Below are positions 26,011 to 36,543 of a stretch of 55,940 bases of DNA, piece after piece. Made by a program: the position numbers and the translations under genes. The DNA is taken from the NCBI RefSeq assembly GCF_030697305.1, contig NZ_JAUYQL010000068.1, positions 1 through 55,940 on the forward strand. The letters run 5' to 3'. This stretch comes from Phenylobacterium sp. Its GTDB lineage: Bacteria; Pseudomonadota; Alphaproteobacteria; Caulobacterales; Caulobacteraceae. The notes under the pieces are model-generated. The model ran no database searches and had not been told where the DNA came from. It saw nothing but the letters and a program-made list of their open reading frames with translations. The first letter of the stretch is position 1. Each line of letters begins with the position of its first letter.

Positions 26011-27291
26011 ATGGACGTCTCTCCTCTCACCATCCTGCTGGTTGGATCCGGCGGGCGCGAGCATGCGCTGGCCTGGAAGATCGCATCATCGCCGCTGCTG
26101 AAGCGCATGGTGGCTGCGCCGGGCAATCCAGGGATCGCCACGCTGTGCGAGGTGCGCGACGTCAAGGTCGACGACGTCCCTGGCATGACCGCGTTGGCGC
26201 GCGAGATCGCCGCCGACCTGGTGGTCGTCGGGCCGGAAGTGGCGGTCGCCGCCGGCCTCGCCGACGCCCTTGAAGCGGCCGGCATTCCCTGTTTCGGCCC
26301 GAGCGCCGCGGCGGGCCAGCTTGAATCCTCCAAGGCCTTCACCAAGGCGTTCTGCGACCGCCATGGCCTGCCCACCGGCCGCTACCAGGTCTGCGACGAC
26401 GTGGCGTCCGCCAAGGCGGCGCTGGCTGCATTCACCCCGCCCTACGTGATCAAGGCTGACGGCCTGGCGGCTGGCAAGGGCGTGGTGATCGCCGAGGATC
26501 GTGGCGCCGCCGAGGCCGCCATTGAAGAGACGCTGGGCGGCCGGTTCGGCGCGGCCGGCGCGCGGGTGGTGATCGAGGAATTCCTGGAGGGCGAGATCGG
26601 CTCGCTGTTCGCGATCTGCGACGGACACACGGTGATGGCGTTCGGCGACGCCCAGGACCACAAGCGCGCCTTCGACGGCGAGATCGGTCCCAACACGGGC
26701 GGCATGGGGACCTATTCGCCCGCGCCGGTGTTCACCGACGAGCTGATCGCCCAGACGATGGAGCGCCTTGCCGCGCCGGCCTTCGCCGGGGTCGCCTCGG
26801 AAGGCCATCCCTATCGCGGCGTGCTGTTCGTCGAGCTGATGGCGACCCGCGAGGGGCCGAAGCTGGTGGAGTTCAACGTCCGCTTCGGCGACCCGGAATG
26901 CCAGGTGCTGATGCTGCGGCTGGAGAGCGACCTCGTCCCCTATCTCTGGGCCTGCGCCAACGGCCGGTTGGCCGAACTTCCGACGCCTGTGTGGCGGGAC
27001 GAGGCTGCGGTCTGCGTGGTGATGGCCGCCGACGGCTATCCTGACAGTCCGCTGGGCGGTTCGATCATTCGCGGAGCCGAGCAGGACTTCGGCGAGCAGG
27101 CGCACGTCTTCCACGCCGGCACCAAGCGCGACGCCGACGGGACGTTGCGCGCGGCCGGTGGGCGGGTGCTCAACGCCTGCGCCAGCGGGGCAAACCTGCG
27201 CCAGGCGGTGGACCGCGCCTATGCCTGCGTCGACCGCATCGACTGGCCAGGCGGCTTCCATCGCCGCGACATCGGCTGGCGCGCGCTGTAA
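26011..27291 (+). CDS. purD: Phosphoribosylamine-glycine ligase
   Basis: The second step of purine synthesis: ATP-dependent joining of phosphoribosylamine and glycine. The N-terminus has the VGSGGREHALAW signature, and the ATP-grasp core shows YVIKADGLAAGKGVVIA, HKRAFDGEIGPNTGGMG and VEFNVRFGDPECQ. The ATG at 26011 gives 426 residues, the family norm; a TTG at 25975 would add 12 proline- and arginine-rich residues. It is separated from phoB by 54 bases. Confidence 0.96.
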   Translation: MDVSPLTILLVGSGGREHALAWKIASSPLLKRMVAAPGNPGIATLCEVRDVKVDDVPGMTALAREIAADLVVVGPEVAVAAGLADALEAAGIPCFGPSAAAGQLESSKAFTKAFCDRHGLPTGRYQVCDDVASAKAALAAFTPPYVIKADGLAAGKGVVIAEDRGAAEAAIEETLGGRFGAAGARVVIEEFLEGEIGSLFAICDGHTVMAFGDAQDHKRAFDGEIGPNTGGMGTYSPAPVFTDELIAQTMERLAAPAFAGVASEGHPYRGVLFVELMATREGPKLVEFNVRFGDPECQVLMLRLESDLVPYLWACANGRLAELPTPVWRDEAAVCVVMAADGYPDSPLGGSIIRGAEQDFGEQAHVFHAGTKRDADGTLRAAGGRVLNACASGANLRQAVDRAYACVDRIDWPGGFHRRDIGWRAL

Positions 27292-27352
27292 CGAGAGCCT
27301 CGCCTTCCCGGGCAGGGGAGGTAAGGTCGATCAACAAAACTTAGGATGGATC

Positions 27353-28426
27353 ATGGCCAAGGCCGTCGATTGGGAACATGAACAGCTCAACACCGGCGTG
27401 AAGACCGTCGACGAGCGACATCGGTTCGACGAGGACGCGCTCACGCGTTGGATGGACGCCAACGTAGAGGGCTTCCAGGGCCCCATTGAGGTGCGCCAGT
27501 TCAAGGGCGGCCAGTCCAACCCGACCTACCAGGTGGTGACGCCGAACCGCAGCTACGTCCTGCGCCGCAAGCCGCCCGGCAAGCTGCTGCCGTCGGCGCA
27601 CGCCATGGACCGCGAGTTCAAGGTTATCAGTGCGCTCTATCCCACAGGCTTCCCGGTAGCGCGTCCGTACGCTCTGTGTACGGACGACGACGTGCTGGGC
27701 ACGATGTTCTACGTGATGGAGATGGTCGAGGGGCGGATCCTCTGGGACCAGACCCTGCCGGAGTACACGCCGCAGCAGCGCCACGACATCTACATGGCCA
27801 AGCTCAAGACGCTCGCCGACCTGCACAACACCGACTACGAGGCCATCGGGCTTGGCGACTTCGGCCGCCCGGGCAACTACATGACCCGCCAGGTGGACCG
27901 CTGGACCAAGCAGTACCGCGCCTCGCAGACCGAGCCGATGCCGCAGTTCGACCGGCTGAGCGAGTGGCTGTCCGCCAGCGTGCCGCCGCAGGAGCGGACA
28001 TCGATCGTCCACGGCGACTACCGGCTGGACAACATGGTGCTCCACCCCACGGAATCGCGGGTCGCCGCGGTGCTGGACTGGGAGCTGGCGACGCTAGGCG
28101 ATCCGCTGGCCGACTTCACCCACCTGCTGATGAACTGGACCAATGGCGGCGTCGCCACGGTCAAGGACCTGAAGGCCCACGGCATCCCGACGGCGGAGGA
28201 ATACGCGAGCGAATATGCGCGGCTGACCGGGCGCAGCTCGATGCCTGACCTCAACTGGTATGCCGCCTACAGCAGTTTTCGGCTGGCGGCGATCTTACAG
28301 GGCATCGTGGGCCGCGTGCGCGACGGCACCGCCAACAGCCCGCTGGCCGGCGCCCAGGGCTCGCGCGTCAGCGGCCTGCTGGACTCGGCCGAAGGCTTCG
28401 CCCGCAAGAGCGGCGCGAAGTTCTAG
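27353..28426 (+). CDS. APH-fold phosphotransferase family protein (ACAD10/11 N-domain-like)
   Basis: A 357-residue kinase-like protein with the aminoglycoside-phosphotransferase fold: an N-lobe with YVLRRKPPGKLLPSAHAMDREF, the catalytic loop IVHGDYRLDNMV (HGDxxxxN) and the metal-binding aspartate in AVLDWELATLGDPLAD. This pattern matches the stand-alone proteins related to the kinase domain of human ACAD10/11, which phosphorylate 4-hydroxyacyl-CoA during breakdown of hydroxylated acids. No acyl-CoA dehydrogenase is adjacent, so the substrate remains open. AGGA lies six bases before the ATG at 27353. Its TAG stop overlaps the lpxK stop in a CTAG. Confidence 0.86.
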   Translation: MAKAVDWEHEQLNTGVKTVDERHRFDEDALTRWMDANVEGFQGPIEVRQFKGGQSNPTYQVVTPNRSYVLRRKPPGKLLPSAHAMDREFKVISALYPTGFPVARPYALCTDDDVLGTMFYVMEMVEGRILWDQTLPEYTPQQRHDIYMAKLKTLADLHNTDYEAIGLGDFGRPGNYMTRQVDRWTKQYRASQTEPMPQFDRLSEWLSASVPPQERTSIVHGDYRLDNMVLHPTESRVAAVLDWELATLGDPLADFTHLLMNWTNGGVATVKDLKAHGIPTAEEYASEYARLTGRSSMPDLNWYAAYSSFRLAAILQGIVGRVRDGTANSPLAGAQGSRVSGLLDSAEGFARKSGAKF

Positions 28427-29430
28427 GGCTTAAGCGCGCTCGCCAGCAGGGCGTCCAGCGCGGCTGGGTCGTCGAACGCGGCGCGCACGGTCCAGGCGAC
28501 AACGCGCGTCCGCCATTCTGGCGGCAGCCGCACCCAGTCCTTCTCGGTGGTGACGAGTCCTGCGCCGGCCCTGCCTGCCTGGGCGGCCAGTCGCTGCAGG
28601 TCGGCTTCAGCATAGGGATGGTGGTCGGGAAAGGCCTCGAAACCGACGAGGTCGCAACCCGCGGCCAGCAGGGCGCGCTCGACCTTCCACGGCTTGCCGA
28701 CGCCGGCGAAGCCGATCTGCGATCCCGGCGGCGGCGGCGCGTCGGCGATCAGCCTCGCCGTCAGCAGCACCGGACCGCGCAAGGCGGCCATGAGCTCAGG
28801 ATCCAGCGCGTCGAGATCGGCGGGCGCCAGCAGCACGACGGCGTCGGCGCGCGCAAGGCCCTCGGCCAGCGGTTCCCTCATGGGCCCCAGCGGGAACACT
28901 GCGCCCGAGCCGAACGGCCATTCACCGGAGCGGGTCTCGGCGTCGACCACCACGATCGACAGCGCCTTTCGTAGCGAGGGGTTCTGGTGGCCGTCGTCCA
29001 TCACCACCACGGCGGCTCCGTCTTGCGACGCGGCCACAACGCCTGCCGGCCGGTCGCGGGCGATCCACATCGGCAGGCTCGCGGCGATCATCAGCGGCTC
29101 GTCACCAACATCAAAGCCACCGTGGATCGTCGGGTCGACCCGCACCGGGCCGGACAATCGTCCGCCGTAGCCGCGCGACAGGGCGTGCGCCTCGACGCCG
29201 GCGGCGCGCAGACGCTGGACGATCTCGCGCACCACTGGCGTCTTGCCGGTCCCGCCCAGGGTCAGATTACCGACGCAGATCACCGGGATCGGCGGCGCGA
29301 CGGGCGTGGCGCCGGCGATCCGCCGACGGGTCTCCCCGGCCCAGATCGCCGCCAGCGGGCCCAGCAGCAGCCGCGCCGCCAGCGAAGGGCGCGCCTTACG
29401 ATACCATCCTCGGGGCGTGGCCAGCCTCAT
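28423..29430 (-). CDS. lpxK: Tetraacyldisaccharide 4'-kinase
   Basis: Adds the 4'-phosphate of lipid A at the inner face of the cytoplasmic membrane. The P-loop is GNLTLGGTGKTP at about 54-65, and the MDDGHQNPSL segment is the characteristic LpxK catalytic region. An N-terminal amphipathic or membrane helix lies near 15-30. At 335 residues it is family length. The ATG at 29430 overlaps the waaA stop (ATGA), so it is translated from the same message as waaA. Confidence 0.95.
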   Translation of the reverse strand: MRLATPRGWYRKARPSLAARLLLGPLAAIWAGETRRRIAGATPVAPPIPVICVGNLTLGGTGKTPVVREIVQRLRAAGVEAHALSRGYGGRLSGPVRVDPTIHGGFDVGDEPLMIAASLPMWIARDRPAGVVAASQDGAAVVVMDDGHQNPSLRKALSIVVVDAETRSGEWPFGSGAVFPLGPMREPLAEGLARADAVVLLAPADLDALDPELMAALRGPVLLTARLIADAPPPPGSQIGFAGVGKPWKVERALLAAGCDLVGFEAFPDHHPYAEADLQRLAAQAGRAGAGLVTTEKDWVRLPPEWRTRVVAWTVRAAFDDPAALDALLASALKP

Positions 29431-30695
29431 GGCAGCAGCGGCTCCAGCAGAGCCAGCGCGCGGTCCAACGCCTGACCTTGGCGTTCGGCGCAGGCCAGCG
29501 CCGCCTCGCCAGTGCGCCGGGCGACCTGAGGGTTGTCTGCGAACCCGGCCATGTGGCGGGCCAGGGCGGCCTCGTCGGTCGCCTCCGCCGCGCCGGCCCA
29601 GGCGAACAGCTCGTCGTACAACTCACGTGCGTTGAAGGCGTAGGGGCCGGTGATCATCGCCCGCGCCAACCTGGCCGGCTCCAGCGGGTTGTGGCCGCCG
29701 ATGCCGTCGACGAAGCTGCCGCCCATCACCACCAGGTCTGCAATGCGCAGGAACAGGCCGAGTTCGCCCAGGGTGTCGGCCACATAGGCGCCCGCGCCGG
29801 GCTGAGCGCCGGCAGACCGCCGTGTCGCTTCCAGCCCCGCCGCCGCGAGGTCGGCCGCGACCGACGCGCCTCGCGCCGGATGGCGGGGAACGACGATCAG
29901 CGCCAGATCCGGTCGGGATGCGGAGACGCGTGCGAAGGCGCGGCCGATGATCGCCTCCTCGCCGGGATGGGTGCTCACCGCCAGCACCACGCGGCGGCCG
30001 TCGAGGCGTGCGCGCAGGTCGGCGAGCGCGGCGGGATCGCAGGGCAGGGGCGCGGCGATCTGCTTCAGGTTCAGCCTCGGCCCGACCTCGGCGCCCAATC
30101 TTTTCAACCGCGCCTCGGTGTCGGCGTCCTGCGGCAGGATCAGGTCGAAGGCGCTCAGCACACGGCGCGCCGCGCCGGCGGTTCGACCCCAACCGCGCGC
30201 GCTGGCCTCGGTCATCCGCGCCGAGACAAGGGCCAGGCGCACGCCGCGCGCCGCCGCGCCGAGGATCAGGTTCGGCCACAGCTCGCTCTCGACCAGCACG
30301 CCCAGCGAGGGCCGCCAGTGGTCGAGGAAGCGCCTCGTCGCCGCCGGCCCGTCCACGGGGGCGAACTGATGGATGACGGCGCGCGGCAGGCGTTCGGCCA
30401 GCACCTGTGCGGACGTCACCGTGCCGGAGGTGACCAACACGGAGATGTCCGGACGACGCGCGCACAGGGCCTGGGCCAGCGGCAACACCGACAGGCTCTC
30501 GCCGACGCTGACGGCGTGCAGCCAGACGAGGTCGCCAGCGGGGCGGGGGATCGTCGCGTGGCCGAGGCGCTCGTGCAGGCGCGTCGCGTCCTCCTTGCCG
30601 CGCCGGGCCCGGGCCCGCAGCAGCGCCGGCGCCAGCGGTTCGAGCAGGCTGCTGGCCGCGGCGTAGAGCCGGAGCAGCGCAGGCGTCGGGCTCAC
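29427..30695 (-). CDS. waaA: 3-deoxy-D-manno-octulosonic acid (Kdo) transferase
   Basis: Transfers Kdo from CMP-Kdo to the lipid A precursor. Marks of the GT30 family: an N-terminal membrane anchor, RLHERLG with the base glutamate, WLHAVSVGESLS, VESELWPN, and a C-terminal VMGGSFVDGIGGHNPLEPA. The GTG at 30695 overlaps the stop of the preceding CDF gene (GTGA) and gives 422 residues, the usual length; upstream in-frame codons to 30878 would lie in the CDF gene and read as low-complexity arginine/proline sequence. Confidence 0.95.
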   Translation of the reverse strand: MSPTPALLRLYAAASSLLEPLAPALLRARARRGKEDATRLHERLGHATIPRPAGDLVWLHAVSVGESLSVLPLAQALCARRPDISVLVTSGTVTSAQVLAERLPRAVIHQFAPVDGPAATRRFLDHWRPSLGVLVESELWPNLILGAAARGVRLALVSARMTEASARGWGRTAGAARRVLSAFDLILPQDADTEARLKRLGAEVGPRLNLKQIAAPLPCDPAALADLRARLDGRRVVLAVSTHPGEEAIIGRAFARVSASRPDLALIVVPRHPARGASVAADLAAAGLEATRRSAGAQPGAGAYVADTLGELGLFLRIADLVVMGGSFVDGIGGHNPLEPARLARAMITGPYAFNARELYDELFAWAGAAEATDEAALARHMAGFADNPQVARRTGEAALACAERQGQALDRALALLEPLLP

Positions 30696-31654
30696 ACCAC
30701 CTCGGCGGGGGCCAGGCGGCAGGCGGCTCCATCGGTCTCCACCTGGAGGGTCGAGTGCACGATGCCGAACCGCTCGGCGAGGCCCTCGCAGGCGCCATGC
30801 AGGAAGGCGTCGCCGTCGTCGTTCGCCGGGCGGATCACATGGGCGGTGAGCGCGGTTTCCGTAGTGCTCATGGCCCAAATGTGCAGGTCGTGCACCTCGA
30901 CCACGCCCGGCAGCGCGCCCAACCAGTGGCGCACAGCGGCCACGTCGATGTTGCGGGGCGCTGCGTCCAGGGCCAGGTCGGCTGAGTCGCGCAGCAGGCT
31001 CAGCGTGCCCAGCACGATCACCACGACGATCACCAGGCTAAGCGCCGGATCGATCCAGGTCTGACCGGTGAACATGATCGCAGCCGCACCGGCGACGACC
31101 GCGAGGGACACCGCCGCGTCGGCGGCCATGTGCTGGAACGCACCCTTGACGTTCAGGTCGTCGCGCCGGCCGCGCAGGAATAGCAGGGCGGTGGCGGTGT
31201 TGATCACCACGCCGACGCCGGCCGCGATCATCACCAGGCCGCTGGCCACCGGCGCGGGGTCAGCGAAGCGACGCACGGCCTCCGAGGCGATCGCGCCCAC
31301 CGCCAGCAGCAACAACACCGCGTTGGCGAGCGAAGCCAGCACCGTCGCCTTGCGCAGGCCATAGGTGCGCTGGCCGGCCGGCGCCTTTCTGGCCAACGCC
31401 ATCGCGCCCCAGGCCATGATCAGCGACAGCACGTCGGAGAGGTTGTGGCCGGCGTCGGCCAGCAGCGCCAGCGAACCGGCCCAGAAACCGATGCCCGCCT
31501 CGACCAGCACGAAGCCCGCGTTCAGGACAACGGCGATCGCGAAGGCGCGGCCCGTCGTGTCGGCCGGCGCGTGATGGTGGCCATGGGCATGACTGTGAGC
31601 GCCCGCGTGGTGGGCTGCGTGGTCATGGTCATGAGCGTCATGGGCGTGCGCCAT
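30692..31654 (-). CDS. CDF-family zinc/divalent metal exporter
   Basis: A 320-residue cation diffusion facilitator. The N-terminus is extremely histidine-rich (13 His in the first 28 residues), as in metal-binding tails of zinc exporters. Six transmembrane helices follow; the transport site appears as paired HxxxD motifs in HNLSDVLSL (helix 2) and HMAADAAVSL (helix 5). A cytoplasmic C-terminal domain has the VEVHDLHIWAM segment typical of the family. It is embedded between the DUF374 acyltransferase and waaA and overlaps the latter, so metal export is co-expressed with Kdo-lipid A synthesis. Confidence 0.93.
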   Translation of the reverse strand: MAHAHDAHDHDHAAHHAGAHSHAHGHHHAPADTTGRAFAIAVVLNAGFVLVEAGIGFWAGSLALLADAGHNLSDVLSLIMAWGAMALARKAPAGQRTYGLRKATVLASLANAVLLLLAVGAIASEAVRRFADPAPVASGLVMIAAGVGVVINTATALLFLRGRRDDLNVKGAFQHMAADAAVSLAVVAGAAAIMFTGQTWIDPALSLVIVVVIVLGTLSLLRDSADLALDAAPRNIDVAAVRHWLGALPGVVEVHDLHIWAMSTTETALTAHVIRPANDDGDAFLHGACEGLAERFGIVHSTLQVETDGAACRLAPAEVV

Positions 31655-31685
31655 GCGCCCTATGTCTCACCCTGCGCGCGTCGGA

Positions 31686-32386
31686 TCAATGCGACTGGCC
31701 GGCCGCCAGGGCCTCTGCGCGCCGGGTGGCGGCCGAGAGCCGCGCCGACCAGTCGGCGGCCAGCGCCGCAACCTGGTCCTCATCGGCGTCGGCCGGCACG
31801 TGGTGCGGCCCGTCCCACACCACCTGGCCGCGGGCGAAGGGCGGAGCGACCATCACCCTGTCCCAGGTGTTCATCGACAGCGACGGCGAGGCGGCGATGC
31901 CCACAAGGAACACCGGCGCGCCGGTCCGCCGGGCGATCTGCAGGGAACCCGCGGCGATCACCTCGTTTGGGCCGCGCGGCCCGTCGGGGGTGACGATCAG
32001 CACGCCGCCGCCCTTCACCCAGGTGAGCGCCTCCCGGAATGCCGCGACCACCGCGCGGGCCTTGGCGGCGTCGCCCCGTTTGGCCGAGGAGCCGCGGATC
32101 GCCGGAAACCCGGCCCGCCCCAGGGCCTGGGCCAGGAACTCGCCGTCCGCCGAGGGCGAGATCAGGGCGTGGGTCCGCTTGCGCCACCACTGCGGCGCCA
32201 TCGCCAGGCACAGCGGCACACGGCCGTGCCAGAATAGGCCCAGCGCGCCGCTATCGCCGGCCAGCACCGGCTCCACGCACTCCAGGTTCTCGTGACGCCA
32301 GCGGATGGTGCGCAGCATCAGCTTCAGGTAGCCGGCCAGGATCAGGCCCAGCAGCGCCTGGACTCGGGCGTTGCGCAGCCATCCCT

Positions 32387-32390
<4 letters not shown>
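31686..32390 (-). CDS. DUF374 lysophospholipid-acyltransferase-superfamily protein
   Basis: A 234-residue inner-membrane-associated protein with an N-terminal hydrophobic helix, the WHGR motif near 54-57 (the acyltransferase catalytic histidine) and the DUF374 signature TPDGPRGP. Genes of this family are conserved next to waaA and lpxK in alphaproteobacteria, where an acyl transfer role in lipid A or a related lipid is presumed but not established here. Its ATG overlaps the end of the MsbA-like gene by four bases. Confidence 0.86.
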
Positions 32391-34171
<1,781 letters not shown>

Positions 34172-34228
34172 CGTCCTGGGGTCGGACGTCGGAGCCGCGA
34201 AGTCAAGCCGGCCGAGGCGCGGGCGTCG

Positions 34229-34483
34229 TCAGTCGTCGTCGAATGGCGGCGGCAGGCGGCCAGCCTTGAACAGGATGGTGGGATTCTCGTCGTAGTCGCC
34301 CATTTCGGTGTCCGCCGACACCGCGAAGGCCACCACGCCTAGACGCAGCGGCGCGAGCCGTTCGGCCTTGCGGCGGGCCTCCTCCGGCGTCTTGCAGCCC
34401 ACCTGCTGCTCGGCCTTCAGGCCTTTGCCGCGACCGGCGATATAGGCCTGGACGATGTAGACGGTTTCCCTGGGCATCCCCAT
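34229..34483 (-). CDS. Conserved small protein of unknown function
   Basis: An 84-residue soluble protein with no signal peptide or membrane segment, containing a TPEEARRKAERLA helix and an acidic tail (PPFDDD). It has normal high-GC codon use and lies between the Gre-like gene and the exporter, same direction. I do not recognise a family. Confidence 0.75.
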   Translation of the reverse strand: MGMPRETVYIVQAYIAGRGKGLKAEQQVGCKTPEEARRKAERLAPLRLGVVAFAVSADTEMGDYDENPTILFKAGRLPPPFDDD

Positions 34484-34516
34484 CCAAGCGGCGCATCGTT
34501 GCGCGGGGTCAATGGG

Positions 34517-34996
34517 CTAGGCGATATCGGTGATCTCGACCGTGCGCCCGGCGACGATCGCCTCGTCGCCGATCTCCTTGCCAAGCACGGCCTGGGCGAG
34601 CGGCGACACGTGCGAGACGCTGCCGGCCGCGGGGTCGGCCTCGTCCTCGCCGACAATGCGGAAACTCTGGATCCGCCCATCCTCGCGCTCGAACGTCACC
34701 GTGCAACCGAAGGCGACGCGGTCCAGGGCCTTGGGCTTTTCGATCAACTGGGCGGAGGCGCGCCGGGCGCCGAAGTAGCGCAGGTCGCGGGTCGCGCGCG
34801 CCATGGCCGTCCGGTCGGTGCTGACCCCGCCTTCCGCCTGGGCGGCCGAATAAGCGGCGCGCGCCTGGGCGAGCCCGGCCTCGAGCTGGGTCAGCCCTTC
34901 TGGCGTCACCAGATTCGGGTGCGGCGAGATCGGACGGTCGGGCAGGTCGGCCGCGGCGGCCTCGCTGTCTTCCTCACGGGTGAAGGCGACGCTCAT
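34517..34996 (-). CDS. GreA/GreB-family transcription elongation factor-like protein
   Basis: A 159-residue Gre-type protein: residues about 25-85 form the helical hairpin that would enter the RNA polymerase secondary channel (VTPEGLTQLEAGLAQA), and residues about 90-159 the FKBP-like globular domain (FGCTVTFEREDG, SPLAQAVLGKEIGDEAIV). The DLKENAEY tip of classical GreA, whose Asp/Glu pair stimulates transcript cleavage, is not present; the equivalent region reads STDRTAMARATRDLRYF. It may therefore bind RNA polymerase without normal cleavage activity. It is probably a paralogue of a housekeeping greA elsewhere. Confidence 0.83.
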   Translation of the reverse strand: MSVAFTREEDSEAAAADLPDRPISPHPNLVTPEGLTQLEAGLAQARAAYSAAQAEGGVSTDRTAMARATRDLRYFGARRASAQLIEKPKALDRVAFGCTVTFEREDGRIQSFRIVGEDEADPAAGSVSHVSPLAQAVLGKEIGDEAIVAGRTVEITDIA

Positions 34997-35040
34997 AACT
35001 CTGATAACGATCCGGCGCGGTTAAATATCCGTGGGCCGCC

Positions 35041-35223
35041 TCAGCGTTTCTTGCCGAGCTCGGCGGCGATGTCTTTGGTCATCCGACCGGCCTTCCTGTG
35101 GGCGGCGGTGAGCTGGTCGCGGGTGACGCCCCAGCGCTTCATCCAGAACTCCACCGCCTTGCGCTCCGACAGGTCCAGCCGGTCCTTGTCGATAAAGCCG
35201 CGCTTGTCCTTGAGACCGGCCAT
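35041..35223 (-). CDS. DUF3606 small protein
   Basis: A 60-residue protein with the DUF3606 pattern: a short charged start, DKDRLDLSERKAVEFWMKRWG, then a helix ending in the AAELGKK segment. The ATG at 35223 has GGAG seven bases upstream; the frame continues to 35298 but those residues are not family-like. Function is unknown; it is perhaps a small DNA- or stress-related protein. Confidence 0.83.
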   Translation of the reverse strand: MAGLKDKRGFIDKDRLDLSERKAVEFWMKRWGVTRDQLTAAHRKAGRMTKDIAAELGKKR

Positions 35224-35323
35224 GGGGTGCTCCTGCATCGTCGCGTCGTGATTGTCACAAGGCTCGCGGCCCGTGGGAAGCGGCGTCTTTGCGTCCACGC
35301 GACGAAACGCTTAGGTAGGCGAA

Positions 35324-36001
35324 ATGTCGCCGCAGGCTAAGACGTTCGACCTGACCACGCCCGAGGGGCGCACACGGACCTATCTCGACTATCTCTGGAA
35401 CGACCACGCCTATCTGCGGCTGGGCTTTTCCAACGCCCACTGGATCAGCGACGAGCTGGTGCGCACCAACCAGCCCTGGCCGTTCCAGCTGGCGGCCTGG
35501 AAGGCGCGCGGGGTGCGCACCATCGTCAATCTGCGCGGCGGGTTCGACGCGAGCTTCCACGCCCTGGAGAAGGACGCCTGCGCGAAACTTGGCCTGACCC
35601 TTGTGGACTTCACCATCACCTCGCGCGAGGTCCCGAGCCGCGAGCGGGTGCTGGGGGCCAAGCGCCTGTTCGAGACCATCGAGTACCCGGCGCTTATGCA
35701 CTGCAAGTCCGGCGCGGATCGGGCCGGCATCATGAGCGTGTTCTACATGCACTTTCGTAAGGGCAAGACGATCCGCGAGGCGCTGGAGCAGCTCGACCTG
35801 CGCTATCTGCATGTGAGGGCCGGCAAGACCGGGGTGCTGGACTACACCTTTGAGCGCTATCTCGAGGTCGGCGAGCCTGCCGGGTTGTCGTTCCTGGAAT
35901 GGGTGGAGAGCCCCGCCTACGATCCGGCCGGCATCAAGGCCGACTTCCGCGCGCTTTGGTGGGGCAAGCTGCTGACAGACCAGGTGCTGCGGCGCGAATG
36001 A
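35324..36001 (+). CDS. Tyrosine/dual-specificity phosphatase-like protein (CX5R), possibly CtpA-like
   Basis: A 225-residue soluble protein of the PTP superfamily with the P-loop HCKSGADRAG (Cys127 nucleophile, Arg133), preceded by TIVNLRGG as in dual-specificity and lipid phosphatases. No transmembrane helix is seen. It is transcribed opposite to the lipid A genes that flank it on both sides. In Caulobacter a tyrosine-phosphatase homologue (CtpA) is essential and linked to lipid A phosphates; this gene is a positional candidate for that role, otherwise a protein or phosphatidylglycerophosphate phosphatase. Confidence 0.85.
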   Translation: MSPQAKTFDLTTPEGRTRTYLDYLWNDHAYLRLGFSNAHWISDELVRTNQPWPFQLAAWKARGVRTIVNLRGGFDASFHALEKDACAKLGLTLVDFTITSREVPSRERVLGAKRLFETIEYPALMHCKSGADRAGIMSVFYMHFRKGKTIREALEQLDLRYLHVRAGKTGVLDYTFERYLEVGEPAGLSFLEWVESPAYDPAGIKADFRALWWGKLLTDQVLRRE

Positions 36002-36059
36002 TCTCGGATGTCGCCTAGCGGACAGACCCCGCAGACTGCACCGGCTAAGCTTCGCCGGC

Positions 36060-36266
36060 ATGATGGCGAGCGTCAACGATGCCGAGGATTATTACACCCT
36101 GCTAGGGGTGCGCGCCGACGGCGTGGCGTCGGTGATCGAGGTGCTGATGGCCCCGATGCCCGCCGTGCGACACAAGGCGGACGCCCTGCTGGCCGAGCAC
36201 GCAAGCTGCGTCCACGTCGAGGTCTGGAAGGGAGCGACCCTGATCGATCAGTTCGCGCGCGCCTGA
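36060..36266 (+). CDS. Small hypothetical protein
   Basis: A 68-residue reading frame, MMASVNDAEDYY start and a VHVEVWKGATLIDQF end, with codon use like its neighbours. The end resembles short conserved proteins built on a single HVEVWxGxxLI strand, but I cannot name a family. A 5-base stem (36041-36045 with 36054-36058) sits immediately before the start codon, and there is no clear Shine-Dalgarno, so expression is uncertain. It converges on the DUF4170 gene with a four-base gap. Confidence 0.55.
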   Translation: MMASVNDAEDYYTLLGVRADGVASVIEVLMAPMPAVRHKADALLAEHASCVHVEVWKGATLIDQFARA

Positions 36267-36270
36267 GCGG

Positions 36271-36513
36271 TCAGTGCGCGTGGTCGTGGTCGTCGTCTTC
36301 TGGATTCAGCAGTTTGTGCGCGTGGATGATGAAGTAGCGCATCAGCGCGTTGTCCACCGTCGACTGGGCCTTGCCGCGCCAGGCGGCCAGCGCCTCGCCG
36401 TAGTTCGGATAGGCGCCGACGAGATCGACCTTGGACAGATCGCGGAACGTGGTCCCGTTCAGGTCCTTCAGTTCGCCGCCGATGACCAGGTGGAGGAGCT
36501 GGGAGTCGGGCAT
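36271..36513 (-). CDS. DUF4170 protein
   Basis: An 80-residue soluble protein with the DUF4170 core (LHLVIGGELKDLNGTTFRD, YPNYGEALAAWRGKAQ, MRYFIIHAHKLL) and a histidine/aspartate-rich tail (DDDHDHAH) that might bind metal. DUF4170 genes are typically found between the IMPase-type phosphatase and the DUF374 gene in alphaproteobacteria, consistent with this order. Function unknown. Confidence 0.88.
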   Translation of the reverse strand: MPDSQLLHLVIGGELKDLNGTTFRDLSKVDLVGAYPNYGEALAAWRGKAQSTVDNALMRYFIIHAHKLLNPEDDDHDHAH

Positions 36514-36543
36514 GGTCGGTGTTCCAGGCTTTGGATCGGATTG

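Noticed and set aside
29478..31064. Plus-strand open frame opposite waaA and the CDF gene
   Set aside because: Shadow frame crossing a gene boundary of two well-supported minus-strand genes.
36041..36058. CCGGC/GCCGG hairpin just before the 68-residue gene
   Set aside because: Only five pairs in GC-rich DNA and no T run; too weak to call a regulator or terminator.
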